DNA of 64,000 nucleotides from Streptomyces longispororuber (GTDB taxonomy: Bacteria > Actinomycetota > Actinomycetes > Streptomycetales > Streptomycetaceae): NCBI RefSeq assembly GCF_024448165.1, contig NZ_JAMOLN010000028.1, positions 1-64,000 on the forward strand. The letters run 5' to 3'. A model generated the notes under the pieces. The model worked only from the letters and a program-made list of their open reading frames with translations. It did not search any database and was not told where the DNA came from. A program made the translations under genes and the position numbers. Positions 54,230 to 62,518 of this stretch are shown piece after piece; positions within the stretch are counted from its first letter, which is position 1; each line of letters opens with the position of its first letter.

Positions 54230-54738
54230 CGCTTGACGTGCTGATCCGCCGCGTCGACCCCGACGTACCGCTTCCCGCGTACGCGCACCCGGGCGACGCG
54301 GGGGCCGATCTGCGCACCACGGAGGCGTGCGAACTCGCCCCGGGGGAGCGGGTCGTGCTGCCCACCGGAGTGTCTGTCGCGCTGCCCGAGGGGTACGCGG
54401 CCTTCGTGCACCCACGATCCGGTCTCGCCGCACGCTGCGGTGTCGCTCTGGTGAATGCCCCAGGGACGGTGGATGCCGGGTACCGTGGGGAGATCAAGGT
54501 GATCGTGGTGAATCTCGACCCGCGCGAGAGCGTGCGGTTCGAGCGCTTCGACCGGATTGCCCAACTGGTCGTCCAGCAGGTCGAGAGGGTCCGCTTCCAG
54601 GAGGTCGCGGAGCTTCCCGATTCGGTGCGGGCCGAGGGGGGCTTCGGGTCCACCGGCGGGCATGCCGCCGTGGGCGCGGACGGTCAAAAGGGTGGGAATC
54701 GATACGCTTCGGTCGTATCCGACCGGGAAGGACAGTGA
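54226..54738 (+). CDS. dut: dUTP diphosphatase
   Basis: The 170-residue homotrimeric dUTPase converts dUTP to dUMP and PPi and keeps uracil out of DNA. Five conserved motifs are visible: AHPGDAGADLRT (1), FVHPRSGLAARCG (2), APGTVDAGYRGEIKV (3), RFDRIAQLVV (4) and EGGFGSTG (5, near the C-terminus). The tail of about 27 residues (HAAVGADGQKGGN...) is longer than in E. coli. The GTG at 54226 overlaps the thioesterase stop. The DUF3710 gene starts 1 bp after its stop. Confidence 0.95.
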   Translation: MTLDVLIRRVDPDVPLPAYAHPGDAGADLRTTEACELAPGERVVLPTGVSVALPEGYAAFVHPRSGLAARCGVALVNAPGTVDAGYRGEIKVIVVNLDPRESVRFERFDRIAQLVVQQVERVRFQEVAELPDSVRAEGGFGSTGGHAAVGADGQKGGNRYASVVSDREGQ

Positions 54739-54739
54739 C

Positions 54740-55507
54740 GTGTTCGGACGTCGCAAGAAGAACAGCTCCGCTGAGGACGCAGTGGACGCGGCGGGCGAGG
54801 CCGAGCAGGTCGTCGACAGTGCCGACGCGGACGCTGAGGGTGAGCCGGAGCGCGTGCGGCTCGAGCCCGAGCCGCGTCCCGACGGTCCCTGGGACGCCTC
54901 TGAGGTCCGTGAGCCCGGCGAGGGCCGGGTCGACCTGGGCGGACTCTTCGTCCCCGGTGTGGAGGGCATGGAGCTGCGGGTGGAGGTCGCGGGTGACGCG
55001 ATCGTCGCGGCGACCGTCGTCCTCCAGGACAGCGCGGTCCAGCTGCAGGCTTTCGCCGCCCCCAAGAAGGAGGGCATCTGGGGCGAGGTCCGTGAGGAGA
55101 TCGCCACGGGCATCACCCAGCAGGGTGGTGTGATCGACGAGGTCGAGGGTTCGCTCGGCTGGGAGCTGCGGGCCCAGGTGCCGGTGCAGCTGCCGGACGG
55201 CACCGGCGGCTTCCAGGTGGTGCGCTTCATCGGCGTGGACGGCCCCCGCTGGTTCCTGCGCGGTGTGATCTCCGGGCAGGGTGCCGTGCAGCCGCAGGCG
55301 GCCGGCCTGCTCGAGCAGATCTTCCGGGACACGGTCGTCGTGCGCGGCGAGGGTCCGATGGCCCCGCGCGACCCGATCGTCCTGAAGCTCCCGGACGACG
55401 CGCAGATGGTCGCCGAGGGCACCACGCAGGCCTCCGACGAGAGCTCGCGCTTCTCCGGCGGCATGGGGCAGCTCCAGCGCGGCCCGGAGATCACCGAGGT
55501 CCGCTGA
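54740..55507 (+). CDS. DUF3710 family protein
   Basis: The 255-residue protein is conserved in actinobacteria as the gene behind dut (DUF3710). The N-terminus is basic (MFGRRKKNSSAEDAVDAAGE), then a disordered acidic part, then a folded domain (GRVDLGGLFVPGVEGMELRV, LQAFAAPKKEGIWGEVREEI, GGFQVVRFIGVDGPRWFLRG). No catalytic residues stand out. The GTG at 54740 follows GGAAGGACAGTGAC. Its place in the dut operon is conserved, but the role is unknown. A strong terminator with a T run follows. Confidence 0.86.
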   Translation: MFGRRKKNSSAEDAVDAAGEAEQVVDSADADAEGEPERVRLEPEPRPDGPWDASEVREPGEGRVDLGGLFVPGVEGMELRVEVAGDAIVAATVVLQDSAVQLQAFAAPKKEGIWGEVREEIATGITQQGGVIDEVEGSLGWELRAQVPVQLPDGTGGFQVVRFIGVDGPRWFLRGVISGQGAVQPQAAGLLEQIFRDTVVVRGEGPMAPRDPIVLKLPDDAQMVAEGTTQASDESSRFSGGMGQLQRGPEITEVR

Positions 55508-55526
55508 CGCAGCTCGTTCGTACGTG

Positions 55527-55570
55527 GCCGGGGGCCGCGCATCCGTCAGGGTGCGCGGCCCCCGGCTTTT
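55527..55570 (+). terminator. Terminator after the dut operon
   Basis: A 15-bp perfect stem (GCCGGGGGCCGCGCA at 55527-55541 with 55552-55566) is followed by TTTT at 55567-55570, a classical intrinsic terminator and one of few here with a T run. Confidence 0.9.
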
Positions 55571-55703
55571 CGTTGCCCGCCCGCCTCGTGGGCCCTCAAC
55601 TGCCGTTCTTTTCTCAGTACTTGACGGAAGGCTGGTCCGTACCTAGGGTCACCGGCCAGCGCCGTGGTTCACATCGGCGCCCCGCGTTCACATACGAGAA
55701 CGG

Positions 55704-56924
55704 ATGGCCCCCACCATGCAGGCTCGTCACCGACGATCGCGCACCACCCTGCTTGCCACCCTCGCCACCGCCGTCACCGCCCTGGTCGCCGGCGTCGTCG
55801 CCTGGCCGGGAGCGGACCGCGCCGACGCGGCCCCCGCGACCTTCGCCCACCCCGGAGTCACCGTCTCCAAGGGGCAGTTGGACTTCGCCAAGGCCAAGGC
55901 CGACGCCGGGGCGCAGCCCTGGAAGGGCGCCCTCGACCAGATGCTGGCGAGCAAGTACGCCGACCTGAACCGCACGCCCAAGCCCCGTGCCACCGTCGAG
56001 TGCGGCTCGTACTCCAACCCCAACTACGGCTGCACCGACGAGCGCGAGGACGCGATAGCCGCGTACACCGACGCGCTCGCCTGGTACTTCACCCGCGACG
56101 AGCGGTACGCGAAGAAGTCGATCGCGCTCATGGACGCCTGGTCCGGCACGATCAAGGAGCACACCAACAGCAACGCGCCCCTGCAGACCGGCTGGGCCGG
56201 CTCCTCCTGGCCCAAGGCCGCCGAGCTCATCAAGTACACGTACTCCGGCGGCTGGGCGAACGAGAGCCGCTTCCGGACGATGCTGCGCGACGTCTACCTG
56301 CCCAAGGTCATCAACGGCTCGAACTCCAACGGCAACTGGGAGCTGTCGATGATGGAGGCCGCCGTCGGCATCTCCGTCTTCCTGGAGGACAAGACCTCCT
56401 ACGACAAGGCCATGGCCAAGTTCCGGACGCGCACGGCCGCGTACGTGTACCTGTCCTCGGACGGCGCGCTGCCCAAGACCGTGCCCAGCCAGAACCTGGA
56501 CACGAAGGAGAAGATCGTCAACTACTGGCAGGGCCAGTCGACCTTCATGACGGGACTGACCCAGGAGACCTGCCGCGACTTCACCCACACCGGATACGGC
56601 ATCTCGGCCATCTCGCACATCGCCGAGACCAGCCGCATCCAGGGGCAGGACCTGTACGGCACCGACGTCGGCGAGCGGCTGCGGCAGGCGCTCGGCTTCC
56701 AGTCCAAGTACGAGCTCGGTGAGGCGCCGCCGAGCTCGCTGTGCGGCGGCACCGTCAAGCGCGGCCTCGGACCGGTCACCGAGGTCGGCTACAACGCCCT
56801 GCACACCCGCCTCGGCACCGCCATGACCAACACCCAGAAGCTCACCGAGCAGCAGCGGCCCGCCGGGTCCAACAACCTGTTCGTGGCCTGGGAGACGCTG
56901 ACCCACGCCGAGAACCCGAGCTAG
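55704..56924 (+). CDS. Secreted alginate lyase-family protein
   Basis: The 406-residue secreted protein has a signal sequence (TTLLATLATAVTALVAGVVA, cleavage probably after ADA near residue 43). The mature part is an alpha/alpha-toroid domain of the alginate lyase family (PF05426-like): ATVECGSYSNPNYGCTDERE, LAWYFTRDERYAKKSIALMD, then WAGSSWPKAAELIKYTYSGG, SNSNGNWELSMMEAAVGISV and TGYGISAISHIAETSRIQGQ. The catalytic Asn/His/Tyr regions are suggested by NGNWELS and HTGYGIS. It would cut uronate polysaccharides; the true substrate is uncertain. ATG at 55704 or 55716; neither has a strong ribosome binding site. Confidence 0.85.
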   Translation: MAPTMQARHRRSRTTLLATLATAVTALVAGVVAWPGADRADAAPATFAHPGVTVSKGQLDFAKAKADAGAQPWKGALDQMLASKYADLNRTPKPRATVECGSYSNPNYGCTDEREDAIAAYTDALAWYFTRDERYAKKSIALMDAWSGTIKEHTNSNAPLQTGWAGSSWPKAAELIKYTYSGGWANESRFRTMLRDVYLPKVINGSNSNGNWELSMMEAAVGISVFLEDKTSYDKAMAKFRTRTAAYVYLSSDGALPKTVPSQNLDTKEKIVNYWQGQSTFMTGLTQETCRDFTHTGYGISAISHIAETSRIQGQDLYGTDVGERLRQALGFQSKYELGEAPPSSLCGGTVKRGLGPVTEVGYNALHTRLGTAMTNTQKLTEQQRPAGSNNLFVAWETLTHAENPS

Positions 56925-57018
56925 CGGGCCCGGAACCGGTCTCGACCATTGCCCGGCCGGGCGCCACGTGCCCATACTGGCGCCCGGCCGGGAACGTACG
57001 TACGGGGGAGCGGCGCGG

Positions 57019-57744
57019 ATGACCGAGAAGGCAGAGGCGGGGACCGCCGTCCTGGAACAGGACGGCCGGGGACCGATGGTCGTGGTGGACGGGCTGCACC
57101 GTTCGTACGGGTCCGGGGCCGCCGCCGTGCACGCCCTGCGCGGGGTGTCCTTCGAGGTGCCGCGCGGCGAGCTCGTCGCCCTCAAGGGGCGCTCGGGATC
57201 CGGCAAGACGACGCTGCTCAACCTCGTGGGCGGGCTCGACGAGCCCGACCGGGGGCGGATCACCGTGGACGGCCTCGACCTCGCGGAGCTCGGCGAGAAC
57301 GGCCTCCTTGAACTGCGCCGGGACCGGATCGGCTTCATCTTCCAGTCCTTCGGGCTGATCCCGATCCTCACCGCCGCCGAGAACGTCGGCGTACCGATGC
57401 GGCTGCGCAAGGCGGACCCGCGCGAGCGCGAGGAGCGGGTCGAGCTGCTGCTCTCCCTCGTCGGCCTCGACGGGCACGCCAAGCAGCGGCCCGGCGAGCT
57501 CTCCGGCGGCCAGCAGCAGCGCGTCGCCATCGCCCGGGCGCTGGCCAACAAGCCGGCCCTCCTCATCGCCGACGAGCCCACCGGGCAGCTCGACGCGGAG
57601 ACCGGGCTCTCCGTGATGGAGCTGCTGCGGGCCGTCGTGCGCAGCGAGCGCGTCACCGCACTGGTCGCCACGCACGACGCGACGCTGCTCGATCTCGCCG
57701 ACCGGGTCCTGGAGCTGAGCGACGGCGAGATCGTCCAGCACTGA
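57019..57744 (+). CDS. ABC transporter ATP-binding protein (MacB/LolD type)
   Basis: The 241-residue ATPase has Walker A (GRSGSGKTTLLN), Q loop (FIFQSFGLIPILTAAENV), the signature LSGGQQQRVAIARAL, Walker B (ALLIADEPTG) and the switch His in ATHDATLLDLADR. The sequence style (HALRGVSFEVPRGELVALKG) is that of the LolD/MacB/FtsE group, which works with an FtsX-type permease. No permease gene is adjacent; the flanking genes are a secreted lyase and kdpD. It is therefore an orphan ATPase whose partner must be elsewhere. The ATG at 57019 follows GGGGGAGCGGCGCGG. Confidence 0.92.
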   Translation: MTEKAEAGTAVLEQDGRGPMVVVDGLHRSYGSGAAAVHALRGVSFEVPRGELVALKGRSGSGKTTLLNLVGGLDEPDRGRITVDGLDLAELGENGLLELRRDRIGFIFQSFGLIPILTAAENVGVPMRLRKADPREREERVELLLSLVGLDGHAKQRPGELSGGQQQRVAIARALANKPALLIADEPTGQLDAETGLSVMELLRAVVRSERVTALVATHDATLLDLADRVLELSDGEIVQH

Positions 57745-57868
57745 CCGCGCGGACGCGCATCAGAGTTGCGTCAAAGCCGCCCACCCACCAGGCATCTGTC
57801 CCCTTTGTGAGAATTGCTGGCCGTAAGGTCGACGCTGCGTGATGCAGCGACTGAAAGACAATGGGGCC

Positions 57869-60442
57869 ATGGGACGCGGCAAGCTTCGGATCTATCTCGG
57901 CAGCGCACCGGGCGTCGGCAAGACGTACGCGATGCTCTCCGAGGCGCACCGCCGCGTCGAGCGCGGCACGGACTGCGTGGTGGCGTTCGTCGAGCACCAC
58001 GGCAGGCCGCGCACCGAGGTGATGCTGCACGGCCTGGAGCAGGTCGAGCGCAAGGAGATCGAGTACCGGGGCTCCGTCTTCCGCGAGATGGACGTCGACG
58101 CCGTCCTGGGCCGGGCCCCCGCCGTCGCTCTCGTCGACGAGCTCGCCCACACGAACGTGCCGGGCTCCCGCAACGCCAAGCGCTGGCAGGACGTCGAGGA
58201 GCTGCTCGCGGCGGGCATCGACGTCATATCGACGGTCAACATCCAGCACCTGGAGTCCCTCGGCGACGTCGTCGAGGCGATCACCGGAGTGCGCCAGCGC
58301 GAGACCGTGCCCGACGAGGTCGTGCGCCGCGCGGACCAGATCGAGCTGGTCGACATGTCGCCCCAGGCGCTGCGCCGCCGGATGGCCCACGGCAACATCT
58401 ACAAGTCCGACAAGGTCGACGCGGCCCTGTCCAACTACTTCCGCCCCGGCAACCTCACCGCCCTGCGGGAGCTGGCCCTGCTCTGGGTCGCCGACCGCGC
58501 CGACGAGTACCTCCAGCAGTACCGGGGCGAGCACAACATCCGCTCCACCTGGCAGGCCCGCGAGCGCATCGTCGTCGGACTGACCGGCGGTCCCGAAGGC
58601 CGTACGTTGATCAGGCGCGCGGCCCGGCTCGCCGAGAAGGGCGCGGGCGGCGAGGTCCTTGCCGTCTACATCGCCCGCAGCGACGGCCTCACCGCCGCGT
58701 CCCCCAAGGAACTGGCCGTCCAGCGCACCCTCGTCGAAGACCTCGGCGGAACGTTCCACCACGTCATCGGCGACGACATCCCCTCCGCGCTCCTGGAGTT
58801 CGCCCGCGGGGTCAACGCCACCCAGATCATCCTCGGCTCCTCGCGCCGCAAGACCTGGCAGTACATGTTCGGGCCCGGCGTCGGCGCCACCGTCGCCCGG
58901 GAGTCCGGGCCCGACCTCGACGTCCACATCGTCACGCACGAAGAGGTCGCCAAGGGGCGCGGGCTGCCCGTCGCCCGCGGTGCCCGGCTCGGCCGGTCCC
59001 GGATCGCGTGGGGCTGGTTCATCGGCGTCGGCGGACCCGCGCTGCTCGCGCTGCTCCTCACGCACGTCGACTCCGACCTCGGCCTCGCCAACGACATGCT
59101 GCTGTTCCTGTCGCTGACCGTGGCGGCGGCGCTGGTCGGCGGGCTGCTCCCGGCGCTCGCCTCGGCGGCGTTCGGCTCCCTGCTCCTGAACTACTACTTC
59201 ACGCCGCCGCTGCACCTGTTCACGATCGCCGACCCGAAGAACATCGTCGCCATCGTGATCTTCGTCGGCGTCGCGGTGTCGGTCGCGTCCGTGGTGGATC
59301 TGGCGGCGCGGCGCACGCACCAGGCGGCCCGGCTGCGGGCCGAGTCGGAGATCCTCTCGTTCCTGGCGGGCAGCGTGCTGCGCGGCGAGACCAGCCTGGA
59401 GGCCCTGCTCGAACGCGTCCGGGAGACCTTCGCGATGGAGTCCGTGGCGCTGCTGGAGCGGGCCGGCGACACCGAGCCCTGGACCTGCGCGGGCAGCGTC
59501 GGACCACGCCCGCTCGAACGCCCCGAGGACGCCGACGTCGACGTACCCGTCGGCGGCCACATGGCGCTCGCCCTGTCCGGGCGCGTGCTGCCCGCCGAGG
59601 ACCGGCGCGTGCTCGCCGCCTTCGCCGCGCAGGCCGCCGTCGTGCTCGACCGCCAGCGCCTCCAGGACGCCGCCGACCAGGCCCGCACCCTCGCCGAGGG
59701 CAACCGGATCCGCACCGCGCTGCTGGCCGCCGTCTCGCACGACCTGCGCACGCCGCTGGCCGGCATCAAGGCCTCCGTGTCGTCCCTGCGCTCCGAGGAC
59801 GTCGAGTGGTCCGACGAGGACCAGGCGGAACTGCTCGCCGGGATCGAGGAGGGCGCCGACCGGCTCGACCACCTCGTCGGCAACCTCCTCGACATGTCCC
59901 GCCTCCAGACCGGCACCGTCACCCCGCTCATCCGGGAGATCGACCTCGACGAGGTGGTGCCGATGGCGCTGGTCGGCGTACCGGACCCGGAGCTCAGCGT
60001 CGACCTGGACGTCCCCGAGTCGCTGCCCATGGTCACCGTCGACAAGGGCCTGCTGGAGCGGGCCGTCGCGAACATCGTGGAGAACGCCGTCAAGTACAGC
60101 CCGCCCGACGAGCCCGTCCTCGTCGCCGCGAGCACGCTCGGCGACCGCGTCGAACTCCGCGTGGTGGACCGCGGCCCCGGCGTCCCCGACGAGGCGAAGG
60201 ACCGCATCTTCGCGCCCTTCCAGCGCTACGGTGACGCTCCTCGGGGCGCGGGAGTCGGGCTCGGGCTCGCCGTGGCCCGCGGCTTCGTCGAGGCGATGGG
60301 CGGCACGCTCAGCGCCGAGGACACCCCCGGTGGCGGCCTCACCATGGTCCTCACCCTGCGGGCCGCGGCCCGTACCCCCTCCGCGGCGGCCGCCCAGGCC
60401 CCCGCACCGACTGCTGGAACGCAGAGAGGCAGGCACGCATGA
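57869..60442 (+). CDS. kdpD: KdpD, potassium/turgor sensor histidine kinase
   Basis: The 857-residue kinase starts with the KdpD domain, including a Walker-A-like GSAPGVGKTYAML at residues 10-22 and VALVDELAHTNVPGSRNAKR. A universal-stress-protein-like domain follows (IVVGLTGGPEGRTLIRRAAR..., TQIILGSSRRKTWQYMFGPG). Then come the DUF4118 four-helix membrane part (about 380-480), a GAF domain, HisKA with His in AAVSHDLRTPLAGIK, and a HATPase (NIVENAVKYSPP, GVGLGLAVARGFVEAMGG). It senses low K+ and turgor, classically in the Kdp system. The kdpFABC pump genes are not in the window. The ATG at 57869 gives MGRGKLRIYLG; GTG 57839 is an alternative. It overlaps kdpE by 4 bp. Confidence 0.94.
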   Translation: MGRGKLRIYLGSAPGVGKTYAMLSEAHRRVERGTDCVVAFVEHHGRPRTEVMLHGLEQVERKEIEYRGSVFREMDVDAVLGRAPAVALVDELAHTNVPGSRNAKRWQDVEELLAAGIDVISTVNIQHLESLGDVVEAITGVRQRETVPDEVVRRADQIELVDMSPQALRRRMAHGNIYKSDKVDAALSNYFRPGNLTALRELALLWVADRADEYLQQYRGEHNIRSTWQARERIVVGLTGGPEGRTLIRRAARLAEKGAGGEVLAVYIARSDGLTAASPKELAVQRTLVEDLGGTFHHVIGDDIPSALLEFARGVNATQIILGSSRRKTWQYMFGPGVGATVARESGPDLDVHIVTHEEVAKGRGLPVARGARLGRSRIAWGWFIGVGGPALLALLLTHVDSDLGLANDMLLFLSLTVAAALVGGLLPALASAAFGSLLLNYYFTPPLHLFTIADPKNIVAIVIFVGVAVSVASVVDLAARRTHQAARLRAESEILSFLAGSVLRGETSLEALLERVRETFAMESVALLERAGDTEPWTCAGSVGPRPLERPEDADVDVPVGGHMALALSGRVLPAEDRRVLAAFAAQAAVVLDRQRLQDAADQARTLAEGNRIRTALLAAVSHDLRTPLAGIKASVSSLRSEDVEWSDEDQAELLAGIEEGADRLDHLVGNLLDMSRLQTGTVTPLIREIDLDEVVPMALVGVPDPELSVDLDVPESLPMVTVDKGLLERAVANIVENAVKYSPPDEPVLVAASTLGDRVELRVVDRGPGVPDEAKDRIFAPFQRYGDAPRGAGVGLGLAVARGFVEAMGGTLSAEDTPGGGLTMVLTLRAAARTPSAAAAQAPAPTAGTQRGRHA

Positions 60443-61122
60443 CCCGGGTGCTCGTGGTCGACGACGAACCGCAGATCGTCCGCGCCCTCGTCATCAACCT
60501 GAAGGCGCGCAAGTACGAGGTGGACGCCGCCGCCGACGGCGCGCAGGCGCTGCAGCTCGCCGCCGCCCGCCACCCCGACGTGATCGTCCTCGACCTGGGC
60601 CTGCCCGACATGGACGGCGTCGAGGTCATCAAGGGGCTGCGCGGCTGGACCAGGGTGCCGATCCTCGTCCTGTCCGCCCGGCACTCCTCGGACGAGAAGG
60701 TCGAGGCGCTCGACGCCGGGGCCGACGACTACGTCACCAAGCCGTTCGGCATGGACGAGCTGCTCGCCCGGCTGCGGGCGGCCGTGCGGCGGGCCGAGCC
60801 CACCGGCGGCGGCGAGGACGAGGGCATCGTCGAGACCGCGGACTTCACGGTCGACATGGCGGCCAAGAAGGTCAACCGCGGCGGCCGCGACGTACGCCTC
60901 ACGCCCACGGAGTGGCACCTGCTGGAGGTGCTGGTGCGCAACACGGGCCGCCTGGTCAGCCAGAAACAGCTGCTCCAGGAGGTGTGGGGCCCGTCGTACG
61001 GCACGGAGACGAACTATCTGCGGGTGTACATGGCCCAGCTGCGCCGCAAGCTGGAGACCGACCCCTCGCACCCGCGGCACTTCGTCACCGAGCCCGGAAT
61101 GGGATACCGGTTCGAGAAGTAG
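60439..61122 (+). CDS. kdpE: KdpE, OmpR-family response regulator
   Basis: The 227-residue regulator has a receiver domain (MTRVLVVDDEPQIVRALVIN) with phospho-acceptor Asp52 in VIVLDLGLPDMDG and Lys in DDYVTKPFGMDELL. The OmpR-type winged helix follows (VRLTPTEWHLLEVLVRNTGR, then NYLRVYMAQLRRKLETDPSH and EPGMGYRFEK). It is coupled to kdpD by an ATGA overlap. Its target is normally the kdpFABC promoter, which would have to lie elsewhere in this chromosome. ATG at 60439. Confidence 0.95.
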   Translation: MTRVLVVDDEPQIVRALVINLKARKYEVDAAADGAQALQLAAARHPDVIVLDLGLPDMDGVEVIKGLRGWTRVPILVLSARHSSDEKVEALDAGADDYVTKPFGMDELLARLRAAVRRAEPTGGGEDEGIVETADFTVDMAAKKVNRGGRDVRLTPTEWHLLEVLVRNTGRLVSQKQLLQEVWGPSYGTETNYLRVYMAQLRRKLETDPSHPRHFVTEPGMGYRFEK

Positions 61123-61193
61123 CCGAAACAGGCCGGGTAGGGCCCCGGGAACCGGGGTACACCAGCGGGTACGACCGTGTCACCGGCCCCGGG

Positions 61194-61206
61194 TACGCTT
61201 CCTGTA
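61194..61206 (+). promoter_or_regulatory. Possible leaderless promoter of the OB-fold gene
   Basis: TACGCT at 61194-61199 fits the -10 consensus TAnnnT and ends 6 nt before the ATG at 61206. No ribosome binding site is visible in front of the ATG. The transcript would start at or next to the start codon. There is no good -35 box, so the evidence is modest. Confidence 0.45.
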
Positions 61207-61616
61207 TGAGTGCTGTTCCTCGTTCCGACAGGGCGTCCGAGAAGCCGGCGGGCCGATTCCGGCGCATGCTCGACCGACTGTCCACCTCGCAGGAGGACCT
61301 GGAGTCGGAGGAGCTGCGCGAGGACTCGGAGACCACGGGCTGCACACGCATCGGCGACTGCCAGGACCGACAGATCGTCACGGTTACTGGTACGTTGCGC
61401 ACGGTCACCCTGCGGCCACGCGCCGGAGTCCCGGCGCTGGAGGCGGAGTTGTTCGACGGCTCGGCGGCCCTGGACGTCGTGTGGCTCGGCCGCCGCTCGA
61501 TCCTGGGCATAGAACCGGGCCGTAAGTTGATCGCATCGGGTCGGATCTCGATGAGCCGGGGCCGTAGGGTGCTCTTCAACCCGAAATACGAACTCAGACC
61601 GCTCGGACGGGAGTAG
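61206..61616 (+). CDS. OB-fold nucleic-acid-binding-domain protein
   Basis: The 136-residue protein has a charged N-terminus (SEKPAGRFRRMLDRLSTSQE) and a C-terminal OB-fold (DRQIVTVTGTLRTVTLRPRA, then ALEAELFDGSAALDVVWLGR and GRKLIASGRISMSRGRRVLF). The pattern resembles RecG wedge/tRNA anticodon-like OB domains and is annotated as OB-fold in actinobacteria. It lies just ahead of the DUF3159 membrane gene, 3 bp apart, as in other Streptomyces. Function unknown; nucleic-acid binding is inferred from the fold. There is no ribosome binding site, so it may be read from a leaderless mRNA. Confidence 0.82.
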   Translation: MSAVPRSDRASEKPAGRFRRMLDRLSTSQEDLESEELREDSETTGCTRIGDCQDRQIVTVTGTLRTVTLRPRAGVPALEAELFDGSAALDVVWLGRRSILGIEPGRKLIASGRISMSRGRRVLFNPKYELRPLGRE

Positions 61617-61619
61617 CCG

Positions 61620-62399
61620 GTGACGTCCCTCGACAAGCCGACCGACCGCGAACCCGGAGTCGACGACCCCGCAACCGCAGACAGGGCGGTGACCGAGGCC
61701 GCGCTCTTCGAGGCCTTCGGTGGTGTGCGGGGCATGGTGGAGACCGTCGTGCCCGGTCTCCTCTTCGTGACCATCTTCACGATCAACAAGGACCTGCACA
61801 TGTCGGCCATCGCGGCCCTCGCGGTGTCCCTGGTCCTGGTCGTCGTACGACTGGTCATGAAGGACACCGTCAAGCACGCCTTCAGCGGTGTCTTCGGTGT
61901 CGCCTTCGGCGTCGTCTTCGCGATGATGACCGGCAATGCCAAGGACTTCTACCTGCCCGGCATGCTCTACACGCTGGGGCTCGCCCTCGCGTACATCGTG
62001 ACGACGCTGTGCGGGGTTCCGCTCATCGGCCTCATCCTCGGGCCGGTGTTCAAGGAGAACCTCTCGTGGCGGACGCGCAACCCCGGCCGCAAGAAGGCCT
62101 ATGCGAAGGCGAGTTGGGCCTGGGGGCTCATCCTGCTCGCCAAGTGCGCGGTCCTGTTCCCGCTGTACTGGTGGGCGGACACGACGCAGTTCGGCTGGGT
62201 GCTCATCGCGCTGAAGATCCCGCCGTTCCTGCTGGCGGTGTGGCTGACGTGGGTGTTCCTGGCGAAGGCGCCCGCGCCGATCGACGTGTTCGCGGAGATG
62301 GAAGCCGCCGAGCAGGCCGAGAAGGCGGCGCAGGCCGAGAAGGCCGGGGCCGAGGTCGGGCGTTCCGAAGGCGGGGCGCGGCATCGCCGGGAGGCCTGA
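61620..62399 (+). CDS. DUF3159 family membrane protein
   Basis: The 259-residue protein has five or six transmembrane helices (VETVVPGLLFVTIFTINKDL, SAIAALAVSLVLVVVRLVMK, then FSGVFGVAFGVVFAMMTGNA, YLPGMLYTLGLALAYIVTTL and three more towards WVLIALKIPPFLLAVWLTWV). The C-terminal tail is an Ala/Glu-rich helix. It is of the DUF3159 family, actinobacterial, without known function. The GTG at 61620 lies 3 nt after the OB-fold gene and is surely co-transcribed with it. A very strong terminator follows. Confidence 0.87.
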   Translation: MTSLDKPTDREPGVDDPATADRAVTEAALFEAFGGVRGMVETVVPGLLFVTIFTINKDLHMSAIAALAVSLVLVVVRLVMKDTVKHAFSGVFGVAFGVVFAMMTGNAKDFYLPGMLYTLGLALAYIVTTLCGVPLIGLILGPVFKENLSWRTRNPGRKKAYAKASWAWGLILLAKCAVLFPLYWWADTTQFGWVLIALKIPPFLLAVWLTWVFLAKAPAPIDVFAEMEAAEQAEKAAQAEKAGAEVGRSEGGARHRREA

Positions 62400-62401
62400 G
62401 C

Positions 62402-62455
62402 CCGGTTCGCGGGTGCGGGCCGTGTGCGGCTGGCCGCGCAGTTCCCCGCGCCCCT
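62402..62455. repeat. Possible dispersed Streptomyces intergenic repeat
   Basis: The words GGGTGCGGGCC and GCGCAGTTCCCCGCGCCCC resemble a GC-rich intergenic element that I recall from many Streptomyces chromosomes, where the string GCGCAGTTCCCCGCGCCCC recurs near gene ends. Only one copy is visible in this window. Confidence 0.45.
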
Positions 62456-62516
62456 GAAGTCGGAAAAGGGCGGTGGCCCCGAGCAGAGCTCGGGGCCACC
62501 GCCCTTTTCCGACTTC
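62456..62516. terminator. 29-bp perfect-stem bidirectional terminator
   Basis: Bases 62456-62484 are the exact reverse complement of 62488-62516, giving a 29-bp uninterrupted stem with a 3-nt loop AGA. The arms contain AAAAGGG and CCCTTTT, so each strand has a U-rich end. It ends only 3 nt before the stop of the minus-strand TrkA gene and serves both the DUF3159 operon and that gene. Confidence 0.92.
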
Positions 62517-62518
62517 TT

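Noticed and set aside
57653..60436. A 927-codon minus-strand open frame over kdpD
   Set aside because: Antisense shadow of kdpD; GC-skewed composition and no recognisable motif.
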